A stretch of 64,000 nt of DNA from Calliphora vicina (GCF_958450345.1 NC_088780.1:66611533-66675532); one strand, 5' to 3'. Numbered from the stretch's first letter, positions 1-11,759 are shown. Notes: generated by a model from the letters alone, not told the origin. Numbers and translations are program-made.

Positions 1-479
1 TCGCAAACACTACGAATAAGGTACAGTACATTGTACACATTCACTACATTTAGTGTAGATTTTGTTGAATATGTGGAGCATTGATGAAGGCAGAAATTTA
101 TATATTTAATACAAAAATAACGACGGAGAAGTAAGAAAATCGAAAGATATGTTTTTATAAATGTGTTTAATTGTAAATTCATTTCGTATTTTTATGTTGC
201 GAAAAGTTTTATAATTTTTTAGGATATGTTTGTAGATTTTTACTTTCGAATAGGACTTGAATAAAATATGGGAATTAATTAATTTCCACACATTATTACA
301 GCTAAAAATTCTTTTTTTATGTACATATATTGAAAAACACTTTCCATGAAATTTGCATTGGCAATTTTTACAAGTACCATAAAAACCATTTTAAAATGCT
401 TACAAAATAATGGATTGATTGAAACAGGTAGTATAATAAAATTAAATTTTTCCCCACAATGCTCTCATGCCATGGTAGG
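1..479. other. AT-rich non-coding flank of copy A
   Basis: No convincing coding sequence. The first 40 bases (CGCAAACAC.. AATAAGGTAC) recur at 7206 and, diverged, near 12250-12320, so this is dispersed repeat sequence. Short ORFs here are not conserved beyond the duplication itself. Confidence 0.5.
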
Positions 480-1379
480 CAATGATGTTAACCGTACGGT
501 AATTACCGTATTGTACGGTAATTTAGACCTCCGTACGGTAGGCAGGTAATTTCTACATTTGTACGGTAATTTTAAAAAGTTTAAATTTTTAAAAATTATA
601 TCCCAAACGTTATATTTCCATAATGTGTCTACATATAATGTACATATTTCTCATTAAAATAATCATAAAACTTTGAGGATGATGATAACCAACTACCACT
701 AGACAAAATATATCTACGCGGTAAAGTAATCGCAAGTCTTTCAAGTATTGATATTTCAACATACAAATTAGTATTAAAAACTGATCGTAATAAATCCCCA
801 ATTGTTCGATACCAATATTTCTATAATTCCTTTAGTTTTGCATTTCCCAGGAGCTGTTGAAATGGATGAATTTAAATAAACAGATACGGAATTTATATTA
901 TAAGGCAAATAAATGATGTTGATAAAAATGGCATTCTGCTGTTTTACAAACATGGTCCTATATTCAAAACCCACTATCTTTGATATTCACGAAAATTACT
1001 TTTTGATAGTAAAATGTTCAGTAAAACAGCCCTCATCTATGGTGTGAATTTCTTACAAACTATTGTCTTTTGCAGTTTTATTTGCATTTTTGTTATTTCT
1101 CTATGTTATACAATTATTTTTTTCCGAATGCAAAAGCCTATATCTTTTCAAATAATTTTCAAATATTTTTTTGGAATAATTTCTTCTTGCAATTCATGTT
1201 TTCCTACTAATTTCTAAATGCTGAACATGAATTTTACATTTTTCAATCATTTAAAAAAATGAATTATCATGAAAATATTTTACCATTTTGTTTTTGGAAA
1301 ATATAATTTCCATGGCATAAAAATATATGGTTAAAGTTGGAGTTTGCTTAAAAAGTGTCTACTTTTAAAGTTTTTTTTT

Positions 1380-2173
1380 ATACCCTTCACCTTCGTGAGA
1401 AGGGTATATATAAGTTTGTCATTCCGTTTGTAATTTCTACATTTTTCATTTCCGACCCTATAAAGTATATATATTCTGGATCCTTATAGATAGCGGAGTC
1501 GATTAAGCCATGTCCATCTGTCTGTCTGTCTGTTGAAATCAGTTTTCTGAAGACCCCAGATATCTTCGGTATCCAAATCTTCAATAATTCGGTCAGACAT
1601 GCTTTCGAGAATTTTGCTATTTAAAATCAGCAAAATCGGTCCACAAATGGCTGAGATATGAGGAAAAAACCAAGACAACCTCTATTTTTGACCTATTTTT
1701 TACCTATATCTGGATTACTAAGACATTAATATAGACAATATGGATATCTAATGATAGATATATCAAAGACATTTGCAACGACGTATATAAGACCATAGTA
1801 AGTTGGACCTACAATGGGTCAAAATCGGGAAAAAAATTTTGAACCCGAATTTTTTTTAAAAAAAAAAAAATTGAAAAAACAAAAAAAAAATTTTTAAAAT
1901 TTAAAACAAAAAAAATTTTTAAATTTAAAAAAAAAAATTTTTTAAATTTAAAAAAAAAAAAATTTTTAAAATTTAAAAAAAAAAAATTTTAATTTAAAAA
2001 GAAAAAAAATTAATTTTAAAATAACAATCGAAAAATTTTTTTTTTCAAAAAATTCAAAAAACAACTGGAAAAAAAATTAAATTTTGTTTACCTAAAAATA
2101 TTTAAAATTTTGAAGTATAATTTGGTGAAGGGTATATAAGATTCGGCACAGCCGAATATAGCACTCTTACTTG
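1380..2173. mobile_element. DINE-1/Helentron-like repeat, copy A
   Basis: Begins with TATACCCTTCACC, then a hairpin repeating GAAGGGTATA, then the block GACCCTATAAAGTATATATA and a GTCTGTCTGTCTGT microsatellite near 1520. It ends with a hairpin ATTCGGCACAGCCGAAT followed by ATAGCACTCTTACTTG. This architecture matches DINE-1/INE-1 elements, non-autonomous Helentron relatives of flies. The inverted hAT copy at 10892-11625 lacks it, leaving an uninterrupted T run, so insertion was between T residues without a clear target duplication. Confidence 0.8.
1848..2065. repeat. Alternating A-tract/T-tract low-complexity block
   Basis: About 220 bp of alternating A runs and T runs, almost free of G and C, inside the DINE-like repeat. 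The copy at about 9053-9270 differs in tract lengths, consistent with slippage. Confidence 0.8.
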
Positions 2174-2699
2174 TTTTATCTTATGTTGTATTATTAGCCG
2201 TTATCTTAAATAAATCACGTTAAAAACTGACAGATGGCATAAATGAAATCAAAATAATTTAATTCTATTAAAATGCAAAATCCTCTATCTTTTCATTTTT
2301 ATATACACATTGAATATTTTGAGAAGAAAAACCCTCTAGCATACCGAATTTTAATAACTCAAGTAATACGCGACAAAAAACAGTTTTTTGGCTTTCCTGA
2401 AAAGTTGTTTTTTAAGATAAAGAGTTTTGAATATAGGCCCTCGATATATTGAATTATAAAAATAAACCTGTTTCAATAAGAAAATATTATTATTTTTGTA
2501 CTAAATTTTGGATACGGTAATTTTACCTAAAAAACGGTAATTTTTTTAGGGCTGTACGGTAATCGAAATTAATAAGTTAACATCACTGATGGTAGGCGTT
2601 CATATTGTTCAGGTTACGATGATTTTCGTCAAACAACCCGAATGTGAACAAAAGAGCGTAATAGAGCGTACAATTCATTCAGTTTCTTGATGTTGTTGT

Positions 2700-3437
2700 C
2701 AGCGCTGCCAACTTTGACGATTTATCGTCATTTTGACGATTTTTTAAGTCAAATTTTTTAAAATGACGATTGACGATTTTTCATTTTTCCCGCGAACAAA
2801 AATGACGATTTTTTAAAAGCAAAACCATATGGGAACCTTTTTTCCTAAAATTAAAATTTTGTAAGTCCCCTTTTGCAATGTACAAATTGAAAGGCAGACG
2901 CGTCCAATTTTATATTGAATTGGTTTCATAAATTTTAAAACATTTTGATTTTGGCGATAAACTTTTAGAAGGATTAACTCCATTGAACAAAAAAATTGAT
3001 TCAATTTTACAATTGGCCAAACTTATTAAAATTTATTAAATGGAAAAGAATATCAAGAACTTGATAATGAAGTTCGAGAATTACGTAATATGAAATTCAC
3101 CGAACTTCGAAACATTGGAAAATTGTTTCTAATTTAAGAGAGTCAATAACGCAAAGGCCTTCCCAATTTTAACACAATTTGTTTCGAGTTTAATGGCACT
3201 ACCACATTCGTCGGACAACGTTGAAAGAATTTTTAATACTGTAAATTTAAATAAAACAAAAATCAGAAATGCTTTGCATTCTTCAACATTACATGGAATA
3301 TTGTTTTCAAAAGATTATCTTAAGTTAAATAATTCTCAGTGTTTTAATATAGCAATTAAAAATTACTTATTAAAAAAATGTCACACAGAAATCTACCAGA
3401 GTAAAGTCACATAATACCAAAATTAAATTATTTTTTT
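2700..3437. mobile_element. hAT element (family 2), truncated copy A
   Basis: Left end CAGCGCTGCCAACTTT, then repeats of TTGACGATTT, then a degenerate hAT transposase C-terminus (see 3151-3414). The right third is missing because the 3.4-kb duplication breaks off at 3437. Confidence 0.8.
3151..3414 (+). pseudogene. hAT transposase C-terminal fragment, copy A
   Basis: An open frame encodes MALPHSSDNVERIFNTVNL and the following KTKIRNAL, the conserved start of the hAT C-terminal dimerisation domain (small residue, then ERIFS-like, then a KTK.RN basic stretch). The frame is open upstream of the first Met (3193), so that Met is internal. The N-terminal zinc finger and most of the catalytic RNase H-like domain are absent, so it cannot make an active transposase. 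Confidence 0.82.
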
Positions 3438-3900
3438 TTATGTCTCATTACAACGATAATTACGTACATATTTCGATTCTTTTGCAGTCAATTGCAAAAG
3501 TATTTATTTAGTAGCAACATTTTTTCAAAAACTGAAAAATTTGCATTTTTCTCTAATTTTGGCGATAATACAGTTTTTGGGTCATTTTGAACCAAAGGAG
3601 ATACAGGGTTAATTTCCAAAATTTTTTTTTAATGTAATATTCGTTAATATAAATAAATCTACATATTTCTAGAAAACAATGCAGAAAGTTAACGAGTTTC
3701 ACCTATTTATTCCATATTAACAGTAAAATTTTGCATATATCTGAACTTTGACCTCGATGCGCGTCCAGAAATCGTTGCCCGATTTGGGTCAAATTTTCAG
3801 CACTTAACATTTAGGCTTAGTGTCACAATATTCCCCCCGGCACTCTTTAAAATTTTAAGAAAATTTTTTTTCCATACAACTGATTGTCCCTCTAATGTAT
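3438..3900 (+). repeat. Family B repeat fragment
   Basis: Shares a long, diverged stretch with 11880-12070, 44240-44705 and, inverted, 38345-38600 and 36806-36925. Anchors are ACGATAATTACGTACA, the AATACAGTTTTTGG segment and GAGATACAGGGTTAAT. This copy holds the most complete right part, ending near CCCTCTAATGTATAT. I do not recognise the family and see no coding domain in it. Confidence 0.7.
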
Positions 3901-5712
3901 ATACTATATACAAACGGAATGACAAATGTATATTTAGCATTGCCACTCTTGGTGAACGGTATAACAAGTGATATTCAGTATGAAAAATATTAATTGTTCA
4001 AATTAACATTTTTTTTTATGTAATTAATTTGTTGTAAATAAGAGAGTAAGAGTGGACTTTATGTCTATCATAGACAAGTTAAAGTATACTTCTGACGCTG
4101 AAGTCGACTCTAAATATAAAACTAGCTTTAACTCGTTTAACAACAGCATCAGCTGTTCTTCGCCGAGTAAAAAAGTTCGTCACAAAGTAAAAAATGTTTA
4201 AGTTACAAGATATTGGTAGAGATTTTGCAATTATTGCACAGTTATCCATAAAATTAGTACCAAAATATCGTAATTAAAAAAATATCGTAATTATTATTAA
4301 GATTAATTAATAATAATTACGATATTTTTTCCATTTTTCCACAACAAACAACTTTCTTTCTTTAGATGTCCCGGTTACTTTTATTGTTTACGTTTTTTGG
4401 ATTTTTTTTTAATTTTGTATATCAGCTGTTTAGCGTGGCCACTTGTCTGTTTTTTGTTGTATATTGTATGAAAACATTTTCTACATTTGCGGTGGCACCC
4501 AGTTAAAGTCGGTTCAATTTAAAACATACTTTAATTTTAACTATGGTTGCACAATAATAAAAAGCGGGTTTTTATTTTAAAGTAGTTTTTAATGTTTGAC
4601 TATGATTATGGGCCAATATTTACTATCTCTTTTTTTTTTCTTTACTGAAGAATGTGTTATTTAATGAACATAAGGACGTTTTCCATAAAACACAAATTAA
4701 CTTTTTTTATATTAATTGTACTGCTTTTTTTCTTTGGTGTACTTTTCTTTTCAGTTCAATATCTGGCTATCCAACACTGCAATCACAGATTATTACAGAT
4801 ATGCAACAAATGACAGTTGTCAAAAAAGTTTTCAATAGTTGTGGTTTGCAGAGCGAGTGAAAAAATTCAACTTTCAATTGTGAAATATATTTGTCCCTCT
4901 TTTCAAACCACAACCATTATGACATTTTCTTTTGTTATTTTTCTATTGCCACATTTCTGAAACCAGCTGATTCATATCTGTATAATTTGTGACTACAATG
5001 ATATGAAAGCGACATCATATGCGATGAGTTTCAACTTCAAAATGATACGTTTGGGACACTTTTTGGATAGCAATTGTTAGCAGGGGTGCTGGGTATGAAA
5101 ATCAACAATACAATTAAATAGAACTGATAGTTACATATTATATTCGATTTTTCAAAAACGAAGGACAGCTTTGTGTGAGGTTAGGATAAACAAAATTTCA
5201 CAAAACTTTGGTTAAAGTTTACAATAAAAATAAATTTTCACGAAAATTTACCAAAATAAAAAACAATGGAATTACACCAAGTATAAAAGCTGTGAATGTG
5301 GATCAAAAGCTCTTGTATGGTATTTTGCATGGATGTCATGAAATTATTTGTATTTAATAAATTTTCAAACCTCCCGAATTTTGAGGACACTAAGTTGTTT
5401 ATTATCAGACATTAAGATACTAGCATAGGAGACGGTTCCAGACTGAACTCGATCGTCTTTATTATTTTTATTTGGAGTGGGAACTCCAAAATTGGAGGAT
5501 AAGAACTGCAGTTCAGATTTACTGGTTCATATATTTCTCTAATCTTTTCAACAATGCTTTGTATTTTTTTATCTTTGTATTAAGACTAGCTTTTACCAAA
5601 GTTTAATGCAAGTGAGAAAATTCAAGTTCAATTTGTAAAAGCACGGATTTGGAAATTACAAAATATTACAAAAACTACTATATTTCATGGCAATAGTGCA
5701 TTTACACCTACG
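3901..5712. other. AT-rich intergenic sequence with small inverted repeats
   Basis: No protein domain recognised. Contains a 23-bp perfect hairpin (4277-4330) and an 11-bp inverted repeat GTTGTGGTTTG/CAAACCACAAC (4838-4848 and 4904-4914). A 68-codon ORF near 4654-4860 resembles nothing I know and is probably chance. Confidence 0.45.
4277..4330. repeat. 23-bp perfect hairpin
   Basis: Arms 4277-4299 and 4308-4330 pair over 23 bp around an 8-base loop; the arm core is ATATCGTAATTATTATTA. A third partial copy of ATATCGTAATTA lies just upstream at 4265-4276. Probably the centre of a foldback MITE. Confidence 0.85.
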
Positions 5713-5892
5713 CCATAAACATATTAGCGGAGTTCAGTATTAAATGCGAATGGTATTGTATCATTGCAAATGCAAAATTGTAAATGTTTTTGTGTGTATT
5801 TTGTTATTGGATTACGGTAAAATTTTGCATTTGCAATGATGCTAGACCATTCGCACTTAACAGTGAATACCGCTATTATTAGTTGTTTATGG
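5713..5892. mobile_element. Foldback MITE-like element
   Basis: The outer CCATAAAC and GTTTATGG, then TTAGCGG and CCGCTA, then arms containing TGCGAATGG and CATTGCAAATGCAAAATT, are inverted around a centre near 5800. The arms are about 70 bp and roughly 85 percent alike by eye. No ORF. No target duplication was assigned. Confidence 0.65.
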
Positions 5893-6717
5893 TGATAAAC
5901 TTGTTTATCCATACAAAACAAAAACAGGTTTGTAACTAACTAGCTTTTGAGATAAACTAGTTACAAACAACGAGTTTTTGCTAATGCAACTCTGCTTTTC
6001 CAAATTTTTCTGGCAACGCTGGTAACATTTGACATTTGCTCAAAAATAAAAAAAAAAACAGTTTTCTTTTAAAAAATAGCCAAACTGTAAGAAAAAGTTT
6101 AAAAAAATTTATTAAAAAGTGTTTTTTATATAACATGGGAAACGAAAATAAATGGTATGTTTATATGTACATAAAACATGTGCAGCAACGTTTTTTCTTA
6201 ACAACGTCCATATTTTTATTTTAGGTGTAAATGCACTATAAGTGTTTCTAGACCAATCAATTTTGAAAATTTAGAAATTTAGCCATTTTTATTCCACTTG
6301 CATTAGTGCATTTAAAAAAATTAAATTTTCAGGGCTTCTACTACTTTCCTAATCGATTCATATGTACACTTATTCGAAGAGTTTAAAAGTTATATCAATG
6401 AAAAAGTACACAGAAAAAATTATTACTTATTTTTTTTTGTCAACTAAATTGTTATTTGATTTTAAATTAAAATTAATTAATATTTTTTGTTGGTTTTATT
6501 ATTTCTTTTATTTATTTTTAAAACATTTGAAAACATTATAAAAAGCAAACTATTTTTCAATCTACGATTAAGAAAAAATTTGGTTTTAAGCTGAATTCGA
6601 AAAAAAAACACTAACATACCGTACATTAGTGTACTGTACATCTTCATGTACAGTACACATAAGCTACAAAATGTACGAAATACTTTAAAAAATTTTAGAG
6701 TTTGCGAACATGTACAT
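5893..6717. other. AT-rich intergenic sequence
   Basis: No coding or RNA gene recognised. Holds a short inverted repeat GTTTGTAACTA/TAGTTACAAAC (about 5929-5969) and the hairpin at 6629-6658. Confidence 0.4.
6629..6658. repeat. 13-bp perfect hairpin with CTTC loop
   Basis: GTGTACTGTACAT (6629-6641) and its perfect complement (6646-6658) enclose CTTC. It lies in the GTACATTAGTG-rich flank of the MITE at 6718, next to other GTAC-rich palindromes. Confidence 0.85.
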
Positions 6718-7162
6718 TAGGGATATAACTATTGAAATTTTTTGCAAATATGCAAATTGGCATAGCATAGTCGAATAGAGCATTAAAAAATATAAAAAAC
6801 CACGGTATTATTTTTTCGCGGTTGTTAAAAAAGTTCACGCACGAAACGCAATAAAGTTTTTCATGAAATATTTTCAATTATTTTGAAATACAATATAATT
6901 TATTCTAATAATAACAGCGGAAATACTTCAAAAGATAATTTTTAAATAAAGGAAGTATCCTTCACATTTGCAAAAAAAGAAACATGAAATTATTTATATA
7001 ATTTTTCAGAGAAAAAAAAATTTGGTTTATTTTAGAAATCGGTGTTGGTGCGTGATGTTTTTGATTCCAAATGACCTAAAAAAATTATTTTCATTGCTTA
7101 TACAATATTGGCCATCACGTGGTGGTATGCCAAAAATTTCGACAAAATTAGTTATATGCCTA
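6718..7162. mobile_element. hAT-like MITE, TAGGG ends, copy 1
   Basis: Ends TAGGGATATAACTA and TAGTTATATGCCTA, flanked by a perfect 8-bp target duplication ATGTACAT (6710-6717 and 7163-7170). 445 bp without coding capacity. An inverted, shorter relative lies at 36413-36782 with its own target duplication, so these are two independent insertions of one family. Confidence 0.87.
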
Positions 7163-7684
7163 ATGTACATATACAATACCGTACACTACGATTGTGAGAT
7201 GATGTTCGCAAACACTACGAATAAGGTACAGTACATTGTACACATTCACTACATTTAGTGTAGATTTTGTTGAATATGTGGAGCATTGATGAAGGCAGAA
7301 ATTTATATATTTAATACAAAAATAACGACGGAGAAGTAAGAAAATCGAAAGATATGTTTTTATAAATGTGTTTAATTGTAAATTCATTTCGTATTTTTAT
7401 GTTGCGAAAAGTTTTATAATTTTTTAGGATATGTTTGTAGATTTTTACTTTCGAATAGGACTTGAATAAAATATGGGAATTAATTAATTTCCACACATTA
7501 TTACAGCTAAAAATTCTTTTTTTATGTACATATATTGAAAAACACTTTCCATGAAATTTGCATTGGCAATTTTTACAAGTACCATAAAAACCATTTTAAA
7601 ATGCTTACAAAATAATGGATTGATTGAAACAGGTAGTATAATAAAATTAAATTTTTCCCCACAATGCTCTCATGCCATGGTAGG

Positions 7685-9793
7685 CAATGATGTTAACCGT
7701 ACGGTAATTACCGTATTGTACGGTAATTTAGACCTCCGTACGGTAGGCAGGTAATTTCTACATTTGTACGGTAATTTTAAAAAGTTTAAATTTTTAAAAA
7801 TTATATCCCAAACGTTATATTTCCATAATGTGTCTACATATAATGTACATATTTCTCATTAAAATAATCATAAAACTTTGAGGATGATGATAACCAACTA
7901 CCACTAGACAAAATATATCTACGCGGTAAAGTAATCGCAAGTCTTTCAAGTATTGATATTTCAACATACAAATTAGTATTAAAAACTGATCGTAATAAAT
8001 CCCCAATTGTTCGATACCAATATTTCTATAATTCCTTTAGTTTTGCATTTCCCAGGAGCTGTTGAAATGGATGAATTTAAATAAACAGATACGGAATTTA
8101 TATTATAAGGCAAATAAATGATGTTGATAAAAATGGCATTCTGCTGTTTTACAAACATGGTCCTATATTCAAAACCCACTATCTTTGATATTCACGAAAA
8201 TTACTTTTTGATAGTAAAATGTTCAGTAAAACAGCCCTCATCTATGGTGTGAATTTCTTACAACCTATTGTCTTTTGCAGTTTTATTTGCATTTTTGTTA
8301 TTTCTCTATGTTATACAATTATTTTTTTCCGAATGCAAAAGCCTCTATCTTTTCAAATAATTTTCAAATATTTTTTTGGAATAATTTCTTCTTGCAATTC
8401 ATGTTTTCCTACTAATTTCTAAATGCTGAACATGAATTTTACATTTTTCAATCATTTAAAAAAATGAATTATCATGAAAATATTTTACCATTTTGTTTTT
8501 GGAAAATATAATTTCCATGGCATAAAAATATATGGTTAAAGTTGGAGTTTGCTTAAAAAGTGTCTACTTTTAAAGTTTTTTTTTATACCCTTCACCTTCG
8601 TGAGAAGGGTATATATAAGTTTGTCATTCCGTTTGTAATTTCTACATTTTTCATTTCCGACCCTATAAAGTATATATATTCTGGATCCTTATAGATAGCG
8701 GAGTCGATTAAGCCATGTCCATTTGTCTGTCTGTCTGTTGAAATCAGTTTTCTGAAGACCCCAGATATCTTCGGTATCCAAATCTTCAATAATTCGGTCA
8801 GACATGCTTTCGAGAATTTTGCTATTTAAAATCAGCAAAATCGGTCCACAAATGGCTGAGATATGAGGAAAAAACCAAGACAACCTCTATTTTTGACCTA
8901 TTTTTTACCTATATCTGGATTACTAAGACATTAATATAGACAATATGGATATCTAATGATAGATATATCAAAGACATTTGCAACGACGTATATAAGACCA
9001 TAGTAAGTTGGACCTACAATGGGTCAAAATCGGGAAAAAAATTTTGAACCCGAATTTTTTTTAAAAAAAAAAAAATTGAAAAAACAAAAAAAAAATTTTT
9101 AAAATTTAAAACAAAAAAAATTTTTAAATTTAAAAAAAAAAATTTTTTAAATTTAAAAAAAAAAAAAATTTTAAAATTTAAAAAAAAAAAATTTTAATTT
9201 AAAAAGAAAAAAAATTAATTTTAAAATAACAATCGAAAAATTTTTTTTTTCAAAAAATTCAAAAAACAACTGGAAAAAAAATTAAATTTTGTTTACCTAA
9301 AAATATTTAAAATTTTGAAGTATAATTTGGTGAAGGGTATATAAGATTCGGCACAGCCGAATATAGCACTCTTACTTGTTTTATCTTATGTTGTATTATT
9401 AGCCGTTATCTTAAATAAATCACGTTAAAAACTGACAGATGGCATAAATGAAATCAAAATAATTTAATTCTATTAAAATGCAAAATCCTCTATCTTTTCA
9501 TTTTTATATACACATTGAATATTTTGAGAAGAAAAACCCTCTAGCATACCGAATTTTAATAACTCAAGTAATACGCGACAAAAAACAGTTTTTTGGCTTT
9601 CCTGAAAAGTTGTTTTTTAAGATAAAGAGTTTTGAATATAGGCCCTCGATATATTGAATTATAAAAATAAACCTGTTTCAATAAGAAAATATTATTATTT
9701 TTGTACTAAATTTTGGATACGGTAATTTTACCTAAAAAACGGTAATTTTTTTAGGGCTGTACGGTAATCGAAATTAATAAGTTAACATCACTG
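7685..9793. mobile_element. Non-autonomous hAT-like element (family 1), copy B
   Basis: Duplicate of the element at 480-2588, with the same target duplication ATGGTAGG at 7677-7684 and 9794-9801 and the same nested DINE-like repeat. Identical insertion sites show that it was copied by the segmental duplication, not by independent transposition. Confidence 0.88.
8585..9378. mobile_element. DINE-1/Helentron-like repeat, copy B
   Basis: Duplicate of 1380-2173 within the segmental duplication, with the same TATACCC start, GTCTGTC microsatellite and terminal ATTCGGC..GCCGAAT hairpin. Small length differences occur in the A/T tracts. Confidence 0.8.
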
Positions 9794-9904
9794 ATGGTAG
9801 GCGTTCATATTGTTCAGGTTACGATGATTTTCGTCAAACAACCCGAATGTGAACAAAAGAGCGTAATAGAGCGTACAATTCATTCAGTTTCTTGATGTTG
9901 TTGT

Positions 9905-10822
9905 CAGCGCTGCCAACTTTGACGATTTATCGTCATTTTGACGATTTTTTAAGTCAAATTTTTTAAAATGACGATTGACGATTTTTCATTTTTCCCGCGA
10001 ACAAAAATGACGATTTTTTAAAAGCAAAACCATATGGGAACCTTTTTTCCTAAAATTAAAATTTTGTAAGTCCCCTTTTGCAATGTACAAATTGAAAGGC
10101 AGACGCGTCCAATTTTATATTGAATTGGTTTCATAAATTTTAAAACATTTTGATTTTGGCGATAAACTTTTAGAAGGATTAACTCCATTGAACAAAAAAA
10201 TTGATTCAATTTTACAATTGGCCAAACTTATTAAAATTTATTAAATGGAAAAGAATATCAAGAACTTGATAATGAAGTTCGAGAATTACGTAATATGAAA
10301 TTCACCGAACTTCGAAACATTGGAAAATTGTTTCTAATTTAAGAGAGTCAATAACGCAAAGGCCTTCCCAATTTTAACACAATTTGTTTCGAGTTTAATG
10401 GCACTACCACATTCGTCGGACAACGTTGAAAGAATTTTTAATACTGTAAATTTAAATAAAACAAAAATCAGAAATGCTTTGCATTCTTCAACATTACATG
10501 GAATATTGTTTTCAAAAGATTATCTTAAGTTAAATAATTCTCAGTGTTTTAATATAGCAATTAAAAATTACTTATTAAAAAAATGTCACACAGAAATCTA
10601 CCAGAGTAAAGTCACATAATACCAAAATTAAATTATTTTTTTTTATTAAATAACTTTATTTGCATGTAAATAAAAAAAAAATATTTAAAAAGTTAATAAA
10701 AAAATGTTTTTGGTATTTTTAACGTATTTTTGGCTTGACGATTTTTTATTTTTAACTTGACGATTTTGACGATTTTTTTTTTGTAAATTGACGATTTCTC
10801 CAAAAAAAAGTTGGCAGCACTG
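9905..10822. mobile_element. hAT element (family 2), complete deletion derivative
   Basis: Terminal inverted repeats CAGCGCTGCCAACTTT and AAGTTGGCAGCACTG are flanked by a perfect 8-bp target duplication GTTGTTGT (9897-9904 and 10823-10830). Both subterminal regions carry TTGACGATTT-type repeats (9915-10015 and 10733-10795). The 918-bp body keeps only the C-terminal part of a hAT transposase, so it is a deletion derivative of an autonomous element. Confidence 0.9.
10356..10619 (+). pseudogene. hAT transposase C-terminal fragment, copy B
   Basis: Same dimerisation-domain fragment as at 3151-3414, here inside the complete element 9905-10822. It ends at a TAA about 200 bp before the right terminal repeat, as expected for the 3' end of a transposase gene. 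Confidence 0.82.
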
Positions 10823-10891
10823 GTTGTTGTGGATATTTTATTTTTTACCCAAAAGAGCACACAAATTAAATGCCTCTTTTTGCCTACCAAT

Positions 10892-11625
10892 CAGTGATGT
10901 TAACTTTTTAATTTCGATTACCGTACAGCCTTAAAATAATTACCGTTTTTTATGTAAAATTACCGTATCCAAAGTTTAGTACAAAAATAATAATAGTTTC
11001 TTATTGAAACAGGTTTATTTTTATAATTCAATATATCGAGGGCCTATATCCAAAACTCTCTATCTTAAAAAACCACTTTTCAGGAAAGCCAAAAAACTTT
11101 TTTTCGCGTATTACTTGAGTTATTAAAATTCGGTATGAAAATCCCTCTATTTCTTCTCAAAATATTCAATGTGTATATTAAAATGAAAATATAGAGGATT
11201 TTGCATTTTAATAGAATTAAATTATTTTGATTTCATTTATGCCATCGTCAGTTTTTAACGTAATTTATTTAAGAAACGGCTCATAATACAACATAAGATA
11301 AAAAAAACTTTAAAAGTAGACACTTTTTTAAGCAAGCTCTAACTTTAACCATTTATTTTTATGCCATGGAAATTATATTTTCCAAAAACAAAATGTTAAA
11401 ATATTTTCATGGTAATTAATTTTTGTAAATGATTGAAAAATGTAAAATTCATGTTCAGCATTCAAAAATTAGTAAGAAAACATGAATTGCAATAAGAAAT
11501 TATTCCAAAAAATTATTTGAAAAGATAGAGGCTTTTGCATTCGGAAAAAATTAATTGTATAACATAGAGAAATAACAAAAATGCAAATAAAACAGCAAAA
11601 GACAATATGGTTGTAAGAACCACAT
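10892..11625. mobile_element. hAT-like element (family 1), inverted and truncated
   Basis: Starts CAGTGATGTTAAC and runs as the reverse complement of 2588 back to about 1050, skipping the DINE-like repeat. It lacks the other terminus. Where the DINE sits in copies A and B, this copy reads an uninterrupted eight-A run (eight T on the other strand), recording the pre-insertion state. Divergence from copies A and B is visible, so it is an older relative. Confidence 0.87.
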
Positions 11626-11759
11626 TTTTATTCCTTATTATATTCTTAATAAATCCCAATGAAATGATCAAAAAAGTCTGAAATTTGTTTAACACAATTT
11701 TTAAAAATGGAGTTTTGAAACTGTCGTTAAAAATTTTTTATTTTTTTTGCTCATACCTG
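11626..11759. other. Unassigned AT-rich sequence
   Basis: Nothing recognisable between the hAT fragment and the family B segment. Confidence 0.3.

Larger units (their letters stand above)
480..2588. mobile_element. Non-autonomous hAT-like element (family 1), copy A
   Basis: The ends are CAATGATGTTAAC and GTTAACATCACTG, an imperfect terminal inverted repeat of the CAGTG type. It is flanked by a perfect 8-bp target duplication ATGGTAGG (472-479 and 2589-2596), the hAT hallmark. Both subterminal regions carry repeats of (G)TACGGTAATT, seen at about 494-580 and 2515-2570, as expected for transposase-binding sites. No transposase domain is recognisable. A DINE-like repeat is inserted at 1380-2173, so the element was originally about 1.3 kb. 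Confidence 0.88.
1..3437 (+). repeat. 3.4-kb direct duplication, copy A
   Basis: This block is nearly identical to 7206-10642 (constant offset of 7205), differing by scattered single bases such as the C/T at 1518 versus 8723. It carries a hAT-like element with a nested DINE-like repeat and the left part of a second hAT element. Homology stops near 3437, inside that second element, where copy A passes into family B sequence. The left edge lies at or before the window start. Confidence 0.93.
7206..10642 (+). repeat. 3.4-kb direct duplication, copy B
   Basis: Partner of 1-3437. The second hAT element is complete only here (it runs on to 10822), so this copy keeps the original right-hand context and copy A ends at a duplication breakpoint. 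The junction lies in a T-rich run. Confidence 0.93.

Noticed and set aside
346..549. 67-codon ORF conserved at 346-549 and 7551-7754
   Set aside because: Both copies lie in the recent segmental duplication and the ORF spans a hAT terminus, so identity is passive and not evidence of coding.
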